A program made the translations under genes and the position numbers. Below the pieces are notes generated by a model, which made no database searches, was not told the DNA's origin, and worked only from the letters and a program-made list of their open reading frames with translations. This document shows positions 1-10,533 of a stretch of 64,000 nt of DNA, piece after piece. The stretch's first letter is position 1. Each line of letters begins with the position of its first letter. The stretch is from positions 661,975,838-662,039,837 of the forward strand of contig CM062296.1 of the NCBI GenBank assembly GCA_031216915.1, in the 5' to 3' direction. Source of the DNA: Pictodentalium vernedei (taxonomy: Eukaryota; Mollusca; Scaphopoda; Dentaliida; Dentaliidae).

Positions 1-1060
1 TGCTACATTGTGGGGTGGATCTGATTCAAGTTTGTTCAAATCGGCCCCCTGGATTCATATTTGGGCTCACTATAGAAGCTCGAATTCAAACTTAGTGCAT
101 TTCGGGCAAATTTCTTAAAAAATCTTCTTCTCCAGATCCAGCAAGCAGAATCTTTTGATATTTGGTATGCAAAATTGTGGGGTGGATCTGATTCAAGTTT
201 GTTCAAATCGGCCCCCTTGGTTCATATTTGGGCTCAGTATAGGAGCCCAAATTTGAACTTTTGTGTGCATTTCAGGCAAATTTCTTTAAAAATCTTCTCA
301 AGATCCAGCCCGCAGAATCTTTTGATATTGGGTATGCAGCATGCTTAGGGAGATGAGATTCAAGTTTGTTCAAGCCATGTCCTTAGGTCCATATTTGGGC
401 TCACTGTGGGAGTCTGAATGATAACTTAGTTCAAAATGAGGAATTTTCTTTAAAAATCTTCTTCAGATCCAGCAGTCGGAATGTTTTGATATTTGGTATG
501 CAGCATCCTTAGGGGGGTGAGATTCAAGTTTGTTCAAGCCAAGTCCCTGGGTTCATATTTGGGCTCACTGTGGGAACCTAAATGATAACTTAGTTCAAAA
601 TGTTTCTTTTCTTTAAAAATCTTCTTCTTCAGATCCAGCAGATGAATGCTTTTGATATTTTTTTATGCAGCATCCTTAGGGGGGTAAGATTCAAGTTTGT
701 TCAAGCCATGTCCCTAGGTCCATATTTGGGCTCACTGTGGAAGCTTGAATTGTAACTTAGTTCGATATGAGGAATTGTCTTAAAAAATCTTCTTCAGATC
801 CAGCAGTCGGAATGTTTTGCTATGTGGTGTGTAGCATCCTTAGGTGGGTGAGATTCAAGTTTGTTAAAGCCAAGTCCCTGGGTTCCTATTTGGGCTCACT
901 GTGGGAGCCCGAATGATAACTTAGTTCAAAATGAGGAATTTTCTTGAAAAATCTTCTTCTTCAGATCCAGCAGATGAATGCTTTTGATATTTGGTATGCA
1001 GCATCCTAAGGGGGGTAAGATTCAAGTTTGTTTAAACCCATGTCCCTAGTTCCATAAAAT
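1..1060. repeat. Tandem repeat array 1, about 166-bp unit, seven units
   Basis: The phrase GATTCAAGTTTGTT recurs at about 22, 190, 357, 521, 688, 852 and 1019, giving a period of 164-169 bp. Each unit also carries 'catatttgggctcac', a 'cttcttcagatccagca' block and 'tttgatatttggtatgca'. Units differ by substitutions and small indels, so the array is old. It runs off the left edge of the window, so its head is not seen. No coding frame persists through it. Confidence 0.9.
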
Positions 1061-1180
1061 TTGTCTCTCATGACTTCATTCCTTTGTAGTGTTGATGAAC
1101 CATGTCTAACTGAATGTGACCCCAAATACTTCTTTGAACCACTTTGGCCGGTGAGCGATTAAGTCTCCTTGGGGCCTCTT
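1061..1180. other. Unassigned sequence between array 1 and DIRS G
   Basis: No gene, RNA or repeat recognised. Clear similarity to the DIRS G/F leader begins only at about 1181, so this stretch may be host intron or strongly diverged DIRS 5' sequence. Confidence 0.4.
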
Positions 1181-1551
1181 GTTTTATATTCTATTACTGT
1201 AGAATTACTGTAGGATACATGGATTATTATTCCGGTAGTGTAGCTCCAAAAATGTGAATTTTGTCCACACTTAGGCTCATTCGGAATGCTTTTGGGCTCT
1301 TAATGCTCCCTTTTTTTCAAAAAAATATTTTAAATTGATTTTGGATTGCTATTATTCATGTATCTTAAGTATATATATTTTGTTGTGGAGCTTGGAGGTC
1401 TGATATCGACTTTAGTCGATCCACTCCTGCAGACTCTTGTCATTCTTGTGTTCACTGGAATGACTAATGTTGGAGACGGGTGTCGCGGCACGTTGTTGGC
1501 GGTGAGCCTCTGAGGGCAGGCCTCTTACCGCATTATAATTCTTTTTGTCAT

Positions 1552-1754
1552 ATTTTTATACTGTACCAATGACCCAGACATAGCTGGTGCTAACTCTTAA
1601 AATATAGGGCCAAACACAAATTTTGCCCCCCAATCCCCAAAATTTGCATCTAAAACCAAAGAAAACATGTCCTGAAAGGCCCTCCACACTTCGCCTCTAC
1701 TGCGCATGCGCAGTGTCAAGGACGTTCCGAAATTGGCGCCATTAATCATTCTAA
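1552..1754 (+). repeat. Left terminal inverted repeat of copy A
   Basis: Starts ATTTTTATACTGTACCAATG and is the inverted complement of the right ITR, except that the right one has about 26 more outer bases. It contains the perfect palindrome CTGCGCATGCGCAG at 1700-1713, which fits the NRF1 binding consensus. It may therefore carry the promoter, but that is inference. Confidence 0.9.
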
Positions 1755-2629
1755 GTTTGGCCCTTCATCAGTTAACATCTGACAGATCTTTGTGCTTGTA
1801 AATCTCAGTTTAAATGATGCCAGACACATAAATATTAGTGAAATGGTGATTCTAAGGAGGATAGAGAAGGAGGAGAGGAAAAAATGTGTGACAGAATATT
1901 ATCAGGGCTGTAACTTAAAATTTTTTTATGAAATTATGTTAAGTTACCTATTTTCGAGGCAGCAGCCATTTTGTTGTCATTCTGATTATTTAGTTACACT
2001 GTTTTTTAAGTGTTTTCCTCTCTCCCTGTCCTTTAAGTCCCCCCTTGCTATTCTCCCATGCTTTTGGCATAGTTTTTGTAATTATTATTACTAAATTTTC
2101 TTGGGAGTTTTAGCTGAATAACAGAATGAATTCTGTTCTTTTCCCCATGTTTACGTCTTCACCTACGGGTAGTTAGGCGTTGTGTTCTGCATCTACCATC
2201 TGATGTTCTGCAGTTTCTTCCCTGGAAGTCTCTGTTTTGCATCAGATAGTGTATTTTTGGTAACTGATTTCGGGCCTGGGTGCCTGGAGTCTTATTTTAG
2301 TGTTTTTACACTCATTGTTTACATTTACAACAGCCCTCTGTGTGAGGGGGGGATTTCTAAAAAATAATATCTTTATGTTATTTTAATCATAACTAGATAC
2401 ATTATTATTGTTCGTAAGTGTTGAATAAATTGTTTAAAATATTTTTAAAATTTTTGTCCACACTTAGGCTTGGGATCCATTGGGGCTCAACGTTACTTTT
2501 CAGAAACTTGGGCTGTTCTGAAAAAATATTTTTTCAAAATATTTTGATTTCAATTATTTTTTCTATATTAATGGATCATATTATTATTATGTATTTTGAT
2601 TGCCAGGGGTTGGTGCGAGTACCAGGACT

Positions 2630-5600
2630 TGTTTTCTTTTCACATTGAAAGGATATTGATCAATTGTATTAAGAGGAAGTCTTCCTCTGACTTTATAATC
2701 ATTCTATATGTGGTCAGTGTACTCGCATTAACTCCTGTTCTGTATCGTATGATTTCGATGACAATATGGGAAGCGTATGTCACGGTATGTTATTGGGGAA
2801 TTGGACACTCCGGTCCTTTCCCCGCAGGGTCACTCTACTTTATCAATTTCTTTTTCACGATCAAGATTAGGGTGATGTATCTGTGATGTCTTCCAACAGT
2901 GTGCCTCCGTCGTCACAATTAATGAAGGGCTAGCGGAAAAGTGCTCATGTAAATACGCCAATTGCCTAAGGGGACCCTAGTAGGTTCGACGGCCTTTGAC
3001 GTCCGCTAGCTCGCCCGGTGTAGCGTCCATTCACCGAATGGTTCGGCAGCCGGGTTCGTCCGTTGCGGTCTAGAAGGAATTTTGGGGTGATGCGAGCACT
3101 ATAAATCAACCTTATGCACACCCAGTGACGGCAGATCGGAGGGAGAACGGAGGAAGCCTTTTAGTCTGGTTCATAGCCCGTTCCGGTCCATCCGGACGGC
3201 AAGCGAGAGAGGCCCCTCTCTCGTTCAACAACATCTGGCCCCAGATGTTGTGGTACAAAATGTGTCGCAAGCGGAGCATACGTCCGTCGCTCGGGACGCT
3301 CCATTGTATAGGCAGTCCGCGGAGACTGCTAAGGCTTCCTCTTCTCGTCAGCGCACACGACCGCACTTTGGCTGCGTGACCGCCGATATATTACCAGCTT
3401 CGCCGATCAAGGATTCTTCGGCAACCAGGTCACACCATCCGGTAGCCAGGGACACGAGGCCTGCAGACTCCGGACGTTCGCATAGGAAGTGTGCGGGAGT
3501 CAACGTACACGGAGCTTCCGCCAGCAATGCATCGTAAGACCGCTACTGCACAGGCCTCGGGAACGGACGTGCTTTCCTAAATAGCACAGTTTATCGCAGC
3601 ATCCCAGCATCAACTGAATCTGTCGCATATTTTTTATCCGACGATGCTGGGTCGGGACGCTCCACGGAAGCGGGTACGGACGTCCGAAAGTTTCATCCGG
3701 TCCGACGGGATACCGAAAGGGATTTGGAGGATTTCGAGCTTTCCCTTTCGGAACAACATATGCTGTTGTGTATGTCATCTGACTTGGTCTTCTACAGCTT
3801 CTTCGTCGGACCAGAATGCTGCGATGCCAGATAAGAAACTGATAGCGTCGGTGGACTTAGAAATTTTTGGTTCGGTTCAGGGACATCGTCCCTCAGTTCC
3901 GACATAGTCCAATAATGTCACACAAACTTTCGAATTATTGAACGACGCTATATATATTATTATTTTATGCTTGCTATAACCAAGCATTTCTGGTTTCTTG
4001 TTCGCAAAGTTACGGAGATGTCTTTCAAAAGTGTGCATCTGTCGTCATAGTTAATGAAGAGCTAGCGGCAATAAGTGCTCATGGAATATGTCTATCGCCT
4101 ACGGAGTGACATTCGCTAGCTCACCCGGTGTAGCGTACATTCATCGAATGGTTCGGCTGCCGGGTTCGTCCGTTGCGGTCTAGGAAGGAGATTTGGGTGA
4201 TGCGAGCACTTTAATTACTTTAGTACTCACCCAGTGACGGCAGATTGAGGACAGATCGGAGGAAGCCTGTTAGTCCGGTTCCTGGCTTGTCCAGGTCCGT
4301 CCGGGCTGTGAGCGAGAGAGGTCCCTCTCTCGTCCAACAACATATGGGACCGCATGTTGTGGTTCAGATATTTTACATTCGGAGCATATGTCCGTCGGTC
4401 GGGACGCTCCGTTATATTGACAGTCCGAGAGACTGTCCTTAATGCTTCTTCATCCTCACAGCAGGGCACACGACCGCACATTGGCTACGTGACCTCGAGT
4501 ATCCGATCAATTTCGTCTTTCAGTGATTCCACGGCGAATAGGTCGCGCCATCCGGTAGCCAAGGGACACGAGGCCTATACACTCCGTTCGCTCGCATATT
4601 GGTAGTATGCACGGGGTAACGATCACGGAGCTTCCAGCGGCAATGCATCGTAAGACCGCTTCTCCTCAGGCCTCAGTGACGGACGTGCTATCCGAGTTAG
4701 CACAGTTGTTTCGCAGCATCCCAGCAATTGACAGTTTCTCGGTCGAATCAGGAATTATCCGACGGCGCTGGGTCGGTGTGGTCCGCGGTTGCTTCAGGTA
4801 CGGACGACCGAACGCTTTATAGGGTCCGACAGGATGGCGAAAGGGATTCGAAAGATTTCGAGTTTTCCCTTTAGTAGTATCGGAAGCTGCCTTTCATTTC
4901 TTCTGGCATTATCTTCCAGTGATTGTTATTTCGGACTTCATTGCTGCGATCTTGGATAAGAGACTTATAGCGTCATTGGACTCGGATTTTTCGATCGGTT
5001 CAGGGACATTGTCCCTGACTTACCGACGCAGTCCAATATTGTCATTACAACATGTGTTTTATTTTTCGACGCTATATATATATATATATACAAGCCTGCT
5101 ACCAAGCATGATAGTTTAGTTTCTTGTCCGCGTTGCTCATTTCTGCCATTTTATCATTTATACGAATAGTTTATTTTGGCAGAGCAGGGCATACCGAGAG
5201 TTCATATGCGTCTAGACGGTGTGGTTAAAGACTGGATATATTCTTTTTCGCCGTTTATGTCTTTTCCAACTTCAGTGTTGGAAACGACATGATGTATAGT
5301 AGACTTAACTTAGACGCTTTATCATAAGTAATCCGCCTTACTGAGGCGTTATCATTACGTCTTCAAGAAAAGATTTACGGGATATTATTCTCAATGTAAT
5401 TTCTTTTGAGGGCAGTAGTTTGTTCACGTATAACTCCGCCCTTCAGTGGCTGATTGGAGTTGGTTAGACGTGACGCAGCCCTAGCTACATCCACACGCGT
5501 GGATAGTAAGGTTAAGAACTCTCTCAGAGTCGCTTCGTTCTCGGAGGAGCTTCTCTTCGACGGCAACTTTTCGGCAATCCATGAATTGCTCGATTTACAC
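2630..5600 (+). pseudogene. Degenerate gag-like region of copy A
   Basis: Collinear at DNA level with the E gag region (15246-17100), for example the 'gaggaagtcttcctc' block at 2670 and the 'gcgtctagacggtg' block near 5210. Where E has its start ATG, A reads 'cacattgaaagg', so the start codon is lost. The cysteine codons of the zinc finger are also mostly lost, and many stops and frameshifts follow. No gag protein can be made. Short frames here that resemble secretory proteins are by-products of this decay. Confidence 0.7.
2886..5150 (+). repeat. Tandem duplication of about 1.13 kb inside the gag region of copy A
   Basis: The block starting 'gatgtcttccaacagtgtgc' at 2886 recurs in diverged form at about 4017 ('gatgtctttcaaaagtgtgc'). 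The whole following kilobase is repeated in order: 'gctagctc(g/a)cccggtgtagcg', 'ggttcgtccgttgcggtcta', 'cacccagtgacggcaga'. Copies B-D have the same duplication with a period of about 1.27-1.29 kb, because they carry an extra sub-block of about 150-200 bp. The two halves have diverged, so the duplication predates the spread of group 1. Confidence 0.8.
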
Positions 5601-5617
5601 ATTCTCTTGTCTATCTA

Positions 5618-6240
5618 GTGTTACAAGAGATTCAGACTGGGGCAAACATTCGGTGGTTGACTCAGAGAGTGCCACCGCAGTTGCCGGACCCAAGTGTCGC
5701 TGTTATGATGATTGCCAGTCAAACAGATTGGGATATAATACTGATCCCTTCGGATTCGAAGTGCCAGGGTCTTTGGGTTCCGCAGTCTCTTAGCAACCAG
5801 TTTTCTTCCGCGGAATAATGTTTTTTAGGCTTGCTTTATGTCATTGCATGAACATTATTCAGAAACGCATGCCCAAATCCTGTCCTTTAATTCGACAGTA
5901 GTGGCGTATCTCCGGAACCAGGGAGGCACTCTTTCGTTTCCGTTATTCAATTTAATGGAAAGAATCCGTCTGTTGGTTATAGTACACCAAGTTCTGTTTT
6001 GGTCCGTCATATTCCGGGTCGTCTGATTGTTTTACCGGACTCCCGTTCTCTTACGTGTCGCTTGTTGCTGTCAGAGAGGACTCTCAACAAACAAGTATTC
6101 AATCAGATTTGCTATCTATGGGAGCGCCCAATGATGATTTATTTACGACACAGCTTGCTAATCAATTGCAGACGTATGTGTTGGCTTGTCCAGATCTCTG
6201 AGCTAATGTTGTTAATGCTCTATTGATCTATAGGACGGAA
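5618..6240 (+). pseudogene. RNase H remnant of copy A
   Basis: Aligns with E 18350-18960. Reading across frames gives fragments such as LSFNSTVVAYLRNQGG near 5880 and a broken SVRHIPGRL-like segment near 6000. The Asp expected in the 'SDNST' motif is Phe here. Several frameshifts and stops separate the fragments. The homologous intact domain belongs to the Ty3-like RNase H of DIRS pol. Confidence 0.8.
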
Positions 6241-6399
6241 TGATAGGATACGCGTATCCTCCGGCGCTGTTGTTTCAGCAGGTATTGCTAAGATAAACAA
6301 CCACAATACATTTCTGTTGATAGCATCTCTATCTTCACAGAGATCATGGGTAATTTACTCTCTTGTCTTCTGTGGATCATAACGTGAAATCTTCCTCTA

Positions 6400-7480
6400 T
6401 GTGAGGATCTTTTTTCACTGGGTAAATCGTGTCATCTTTATCACAACCTGCAAGGTCGCAACCTTCATGTATTCCGTTGTGTGGTCCGTATTGCATTGTA
6501 AGCACTGTACTGGACGAGCTTTGGACGCGATTTCTTACTATAGGAGATCCTCTTCTTCGCTATTCTATGCGGCTAAAGTGGAGGCTCTTCCGTCGTTGGT
6601 GTAGGGATCATTATGTTCATATTGTTGATCCCTCCATACTACTCATTGCAATTTTTTAGTATACTTGTTTCACAAGATCTACTGCAGCCTGTTATTATTA
6701 AGGTTATAGGTTTATGTTACCTCATACCTATGCACTCTACGATAGTTTACAATGGAGTCTTATGTCTCTTTATCTAAGTCAGTTAGTAACTTTTTGATAA
6801 ATAGACTTAGAATCTTTAGATTAAATTCCTATATGGATTTTAACTTCGGTTCTTATTTAGCTAAGTAATCATTTGAGCCTCTGGAAACAGTAGTTTTCAA
6901 ATTCTGACCTTTTAGACAGTAATTCTGTTGGTTTCTCTTTTACTGTAGAGTCAGTGAGTTTCATGCACTATCGATGGATGATTTTCACTTTCGTAGTTTC
7001 GGAATCACTACTTCCGTTACTATTTAGGTTGGATTTTTGCATAAGAGTTAGGCTCCTATTATCCGGATCCTATTATTTTTAAGGTCCTTCCGTCTTCGTA
7101 TGGGCATAGACCTTTACTCTTTCCGGGTAGAGTTTATGTATTTATAAACAGATATCTGTTTATTACTATGGGCGTAAGCTTCTTCTGTCTTTGATGCCTA
7201 GTAGAAGGACGTTACGCTCCATTTTATTGTTAATGGATTCTATTAACTATCGGTACTGCTTATGGTATATCATTGACCTAGCAGTTGTGCTTAAGATTTC
7301 GGCTCATGAAGTAAGAGTTCTTCTACTTCTTGGGCTTACATTAATAGTGTCGCTATTATAGATTTTTGAAGGCCGCTCATTGCGCTCAGCCATCCACATT
7401 CATGAATTTTTATCTCAGAAATATCGAGTCCATTTCTGGAGGCCTCTATTGTTAGGTCTATTATCTACTGCTCAGAATGT
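6400..7480 (+). pseudogene. Tyrosine recombinase remnant of copy A
   Basis: DNA-level alignment with the E recombinase (19150-20270): 'gatccctccatac' near 6628, 'ttataggtttatgtta' near 6704, and the HEVR-encoding stretch 'tcggctcatgaagtaaga' near 7300. Stops occur every few codons and the first catalytic Arg region is not readable, so the recombinase is dead. Confidence 0.8.
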
Positions 7481-7587
7481 CATTCTCTTAACAGTTGCTA
7501 CTATAGCTAGGTAGGCTGTCTGTTTCGGCAGTGTCTCCGTTCTACTGCCCTCTTCGCTCTGGGCTATTTGACCCAGGGCAAGAAAAA

Positions 7588-7604
7588 GGGGGGGGGGGGG
7601 GGGG
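7588..7604 (+). repeat. G17 homopolymer tract
   Basis: Uninterrupted G run directly after 'gcaagaaaaa', just 3' of the YR remnant. The corresponding runs are G24 in B (32198-32221), G9 in C (50227-50235) and G13 in D (61817-61829), in otherwise near-identical sequence. Confidence 0.9.
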
Positions 7605-7931
7605 TGTTCCCTTGGGTCACCTGTTTTACTATGAAAACAAGGGGATACCTCCTCCGGAGTTAGTAATTCTGAGCTGTTATTGGGATGGTTGTTTAGTGAG
7701 AAGTTTAGGTTTTTAAAATTCATTCGTCTTAGTTTTTAAAGTATAGCTTTTGAATTTTGCATATGTCAACGGACATGATTATGCAATCCTCAGACACTTT
7801 TAGGAGTATAAGAGTCTCTATTCTCTAGACTTACTTTGTTTATTGGCTTACTTTAAAAATTATTAGTATAAGGATTATATTGGATATTAATAGAGTACAT
7901 GGATGTATGAAGCTCAATTTTGGAAGGTGTT

Positions 7932-7966
7932 GTATCTTTCTAATTTATCATAAATAAGAAAGATAC
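7932..7966 (+). other. Conserved 3' stem-loop of copy A
   Basis: GTATCTTTCTAATTTAT pairs with AATAAGAAAGATAC (one internal mismatch) around a short loop. Present at the same place in B, C and D, and in a compensated form in E (20574-20610), upstream of the ICR. Confidence 0.75.
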
Positions 7967-8077
7967 ATGTAAGGCCTATTACTTCTTTTTCCCTACAGGG
8001 GATGACTCTATTTTATTTTATTGAGCGTATTCCATTTTGCTCTATGTCCTTGGCCTTCCAGCCTTTTTACTATTCAG

Positions 8078-8163
8078 CTATGTCTGGGTCATTGGTACAG
8101 TATAAAAATGTTAAAAAATTTATAGTAATTTTTATATTTTTTATACTTACCAATGACCCAGAC
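8078..8163 (+). other. Internal complementary region (ICR) of copy A
   Basis: The reverse complement reads as the right end of the element (gtctgggtcattggtaag... to ...ttttttaac) followed directly by the left end (atttttatactgtaccaatg...). In DIRS-1 such a region is proposed to template completion and circularisation of the cDNA. Here it fixes both element ends to the base or nearly so. Confidence 0.9.
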
Positions 8164-8236
8164 GGGGATGGCCCTCCCAGGAGTTGGGAACTCTTGCCTC
8201 CCCGCTGAGTACATAGCGCTTACCAGGCACTGGTTA

Positions 8237-8465
8237 TTAGAATGATTAATGGCGCCAATTTCGGAACGTCCTTGACACTGCGCATGCGCAGTAGAGGCGA
8301 AGTGTGGAGGGCCTTTCAAGACATGTTTTCTTTGGTTTTAGATGCAAATTTTGGGGATTGGGGGGCAAAATTTGTGTTTGGCCCTATATTTTAAGAGTTA
8401 GCACCAGCTATGTCTGGGTCATTGGTAAGTATAAAAAATATAGAAATTACTATAAATTTTTTAAC
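8237..8465 (+). repeat. Right terminal inverted repeat of copy A
   Basis: Inverted complement of 1552-1754, with an extra outer segment '...tagaaattactataaattttttaac'. Contains the second NRF1-like palindrome at 8278-8291. It shares the A-specific variants (AGAGGCG, GATTAATGG, CTTTGGTTTT) with the left ITR of the same copy. Confidence 0.9.
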
Positions 8466-10530
8466 TTTCTGTTTCAGAGGAACATGAACATGGTGATGAT
8501 ATTCTGACACCCATCCAAGTGTGCTACTGTCGTCGCGCACCGTGGAGCATATAGAGCTAGCTGCAGTGCTCATGATTGCAAGAGTTAGGAACTTTTGTTA
8601 AAGGTTTTAATCTCGTGCAAGCAGCTAGCTCGACCGGTGAAGCGGTACTCCATCCGTGGGTGCTGTAACGCCGGGTAAGTCCATTGCGGTCTAAGAAGTG
8701 GATTGGGTAGAGCGAGCACTTTAATATAAATAGCTCACCCAGCGACGATGGAAATAGGGAAAAAATAGGGAGGAAGTCAACAAGTTTCTTGTACTTGGCG
8801 AGGTCGAAAGACCGCGAGTGGGATAGGCCCCCCTCTCTAACCTAACAGACATTTGGGGCCAAATGTTGTTATGAGAAACTTGCACGAGCAGGAGCATATG
8901 TCCGCCCTCAACTCAGGACGCTCTGTTTAGTCTGCAGCCGGGTCGGCTTCAGTCATGACTTCCTCTGCTACGTTTCACACGCCAAAATGAAGTTTACTGG
9001 TTGGAAACTTGCACGAGACGGAGCATACATCCGCCCACCACTCGGGATGCTCCGTCTAGTCTGCAGCCCAGGTCGGCTTCAGTCTCGGCTTCCTCCGCTA
9101 CGTTATTAAAGCACACACGACCGCATCCTAGCTACCCGACTTCGGATATCCAGCCTGATGCATGAAGAAGGAACTACACTTTGCCTGTGAAGTCGGATCA
9201 TCCGGTAGCTAGGGAGACGAGGCCTCGATCATTGGGACGTTCGGAGAAGAGATCCATCTCTGACACACCTTCCCAGGAGCAGCAAGCGGGTAGGAAACAG
9301 AAGACCGCTGCTCCTCAGGCTTCGATGATGGACTTGCTGTCACAGATTGCGCAGCTGATCACAGCAAGTACAGATGCAGCCTCCCTCAGTCTCTGAACCT
9401 GAGCTGTCGGACGGTGTTGGTCCGGTCCAGTCGTCTGTTCACGCAGATGCAAGGGACCGAGATTCGCAACTGATTCTCTCGGATGGTGAAAGGAAGAGGA
9501 TTACCCTTCCCTTTCAGAACAACACAGGATTGCGATGGATTTTATCCATCAATACTACCCTGAATTTGTTCCAATGAATCAGAACGCTGCGACGACAAGG
9601 AAGAAACCGCTGATGTCGCTAGATGCAGACTTTATCCAGACAAAGGAGGAAGTCCTTTCATTTCCGGTCCAGTCTAGGCAGGTGTCTCAGGCCTTCGGCC
9701 ATATAGACAATGCCATATTTAACCTCTCGAGTGCGAGAAGGAAAGACAGTTTCTTAGCTACATCTTCCATAAACATACCGTTTCATGGACTACGTTCATT
9801 TAAAAACAGTTGGAGAAGATGTTCAGAGAGCTCCTCTGCATTTGAATGAGCAGCCTGGGGATCTAGATGTATCCTTGCCTGCATCATTCACTATTCGCTC
9901 AGACACAGTTATAATGGCATATTCATCAAGTAGAGCGAATTTGAAAGCAATGTCTTATACAGATCACCTTACCAGAGCTATGGTGCAACGTTTCAACGGA
10001 AGGAATTTGAGGACATTTGTACCTCTTTTAGAGTTCTTTCCAGGGCATTTTGTATACTGCGTATAACTCCGCCCTTACAGTGGCTAATCTGTTCAGTTAA
10101 TTCAGACGTGATGCTGCCCTTGCGTCATCATCACTTATAGATGACAAGGTGAAAAGCTCTCTCCGAGTCGCTCTGGTCTCCAGACGTACTATTTTGGACG
10201 ACAAGCTTTTGTCAGCCTGTTATCAGGCTATTTAGAAAGCATCAAGTGATCTGCTATTGAAGTCGACGTTTCATCAACCCGCTTCAGCAGACAAGAGTAA
10301 AGGAGGACGTTCCAGATCTAAACGTCAAAAGGGAACTCCTCACGAGGGTACAAGAAGCCCTCTTACAATTACTTTGGAGGTTGTCAATATAGCGACTCAG
10401 GAAAGGGGCGTAGGTCTGATCAGACTATCGATCAGACCCCCCAAGGTTGACGAGATGAGGTTCTTCCCAAGGAGGGCGTAGTTTCTCCTCCCGTAAGCTT
10501 CGCAGGTCATACAGGTGATGTTCAAGCCCT
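8466..10530 (+). pseudogene. gag remnant of DIRS G
   Basis: Continues a gag N-terminal piece at about 1400-1550, which still encodes a PADSCHSCVHW zinc-finger end. Recognisable stretches include the APQASMMDLLSQIAQLI-like helix near 9310 and DFIHQYYPEFVPMNQNAAT at 9538. A duplication of about 125 bp lies at 8876-9110. At least six frameshifts or stops break the frame. It is closest to the F gag (38380-40520) and more distant from E. Confidence 0.75.
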
Positions 10531-10533
10531 CTA

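Larger units (their letters stand above)
1552..8465 (+). mobile_element. DIRS-type non-autonomous element, group 1 copy A (6914 bp)
   Basis: The ends are fixed by a 203-bp left and a 229-bp right ITR and by the ICR at 8078-8163, which spells the right end joined to the left end. Order inside: leader, gag-like region with an internal duplication, RNase H remnant, YR remnant, G-tract, stem-loop, ICR, right ITR. The RT core is missing: gag-like sequence near 5600 runs directly into the RNase H region that lies after RT in E. No target-site duplication is seen, as expected for YR integration. Three positions distinguish A from B-D in both ITRs, so A is a separate lineage. It is nested in element G. 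Confidence 0.9.

Noticed and set aside
2182-2367. 61-codon frame with a signal-peptide-like start, repeated in all four group 1 copies
   Set aside because: It is conserved only because the copies are nearly identical. The homologous E DNA is non-coding leader, and other short frames overlap it.
8002-8208. 68-codon frame over the ICR, present in A-D
   Set aside because: It translates the stem-loop/ICR region, whose constraint is explained by complementarity to the termini.
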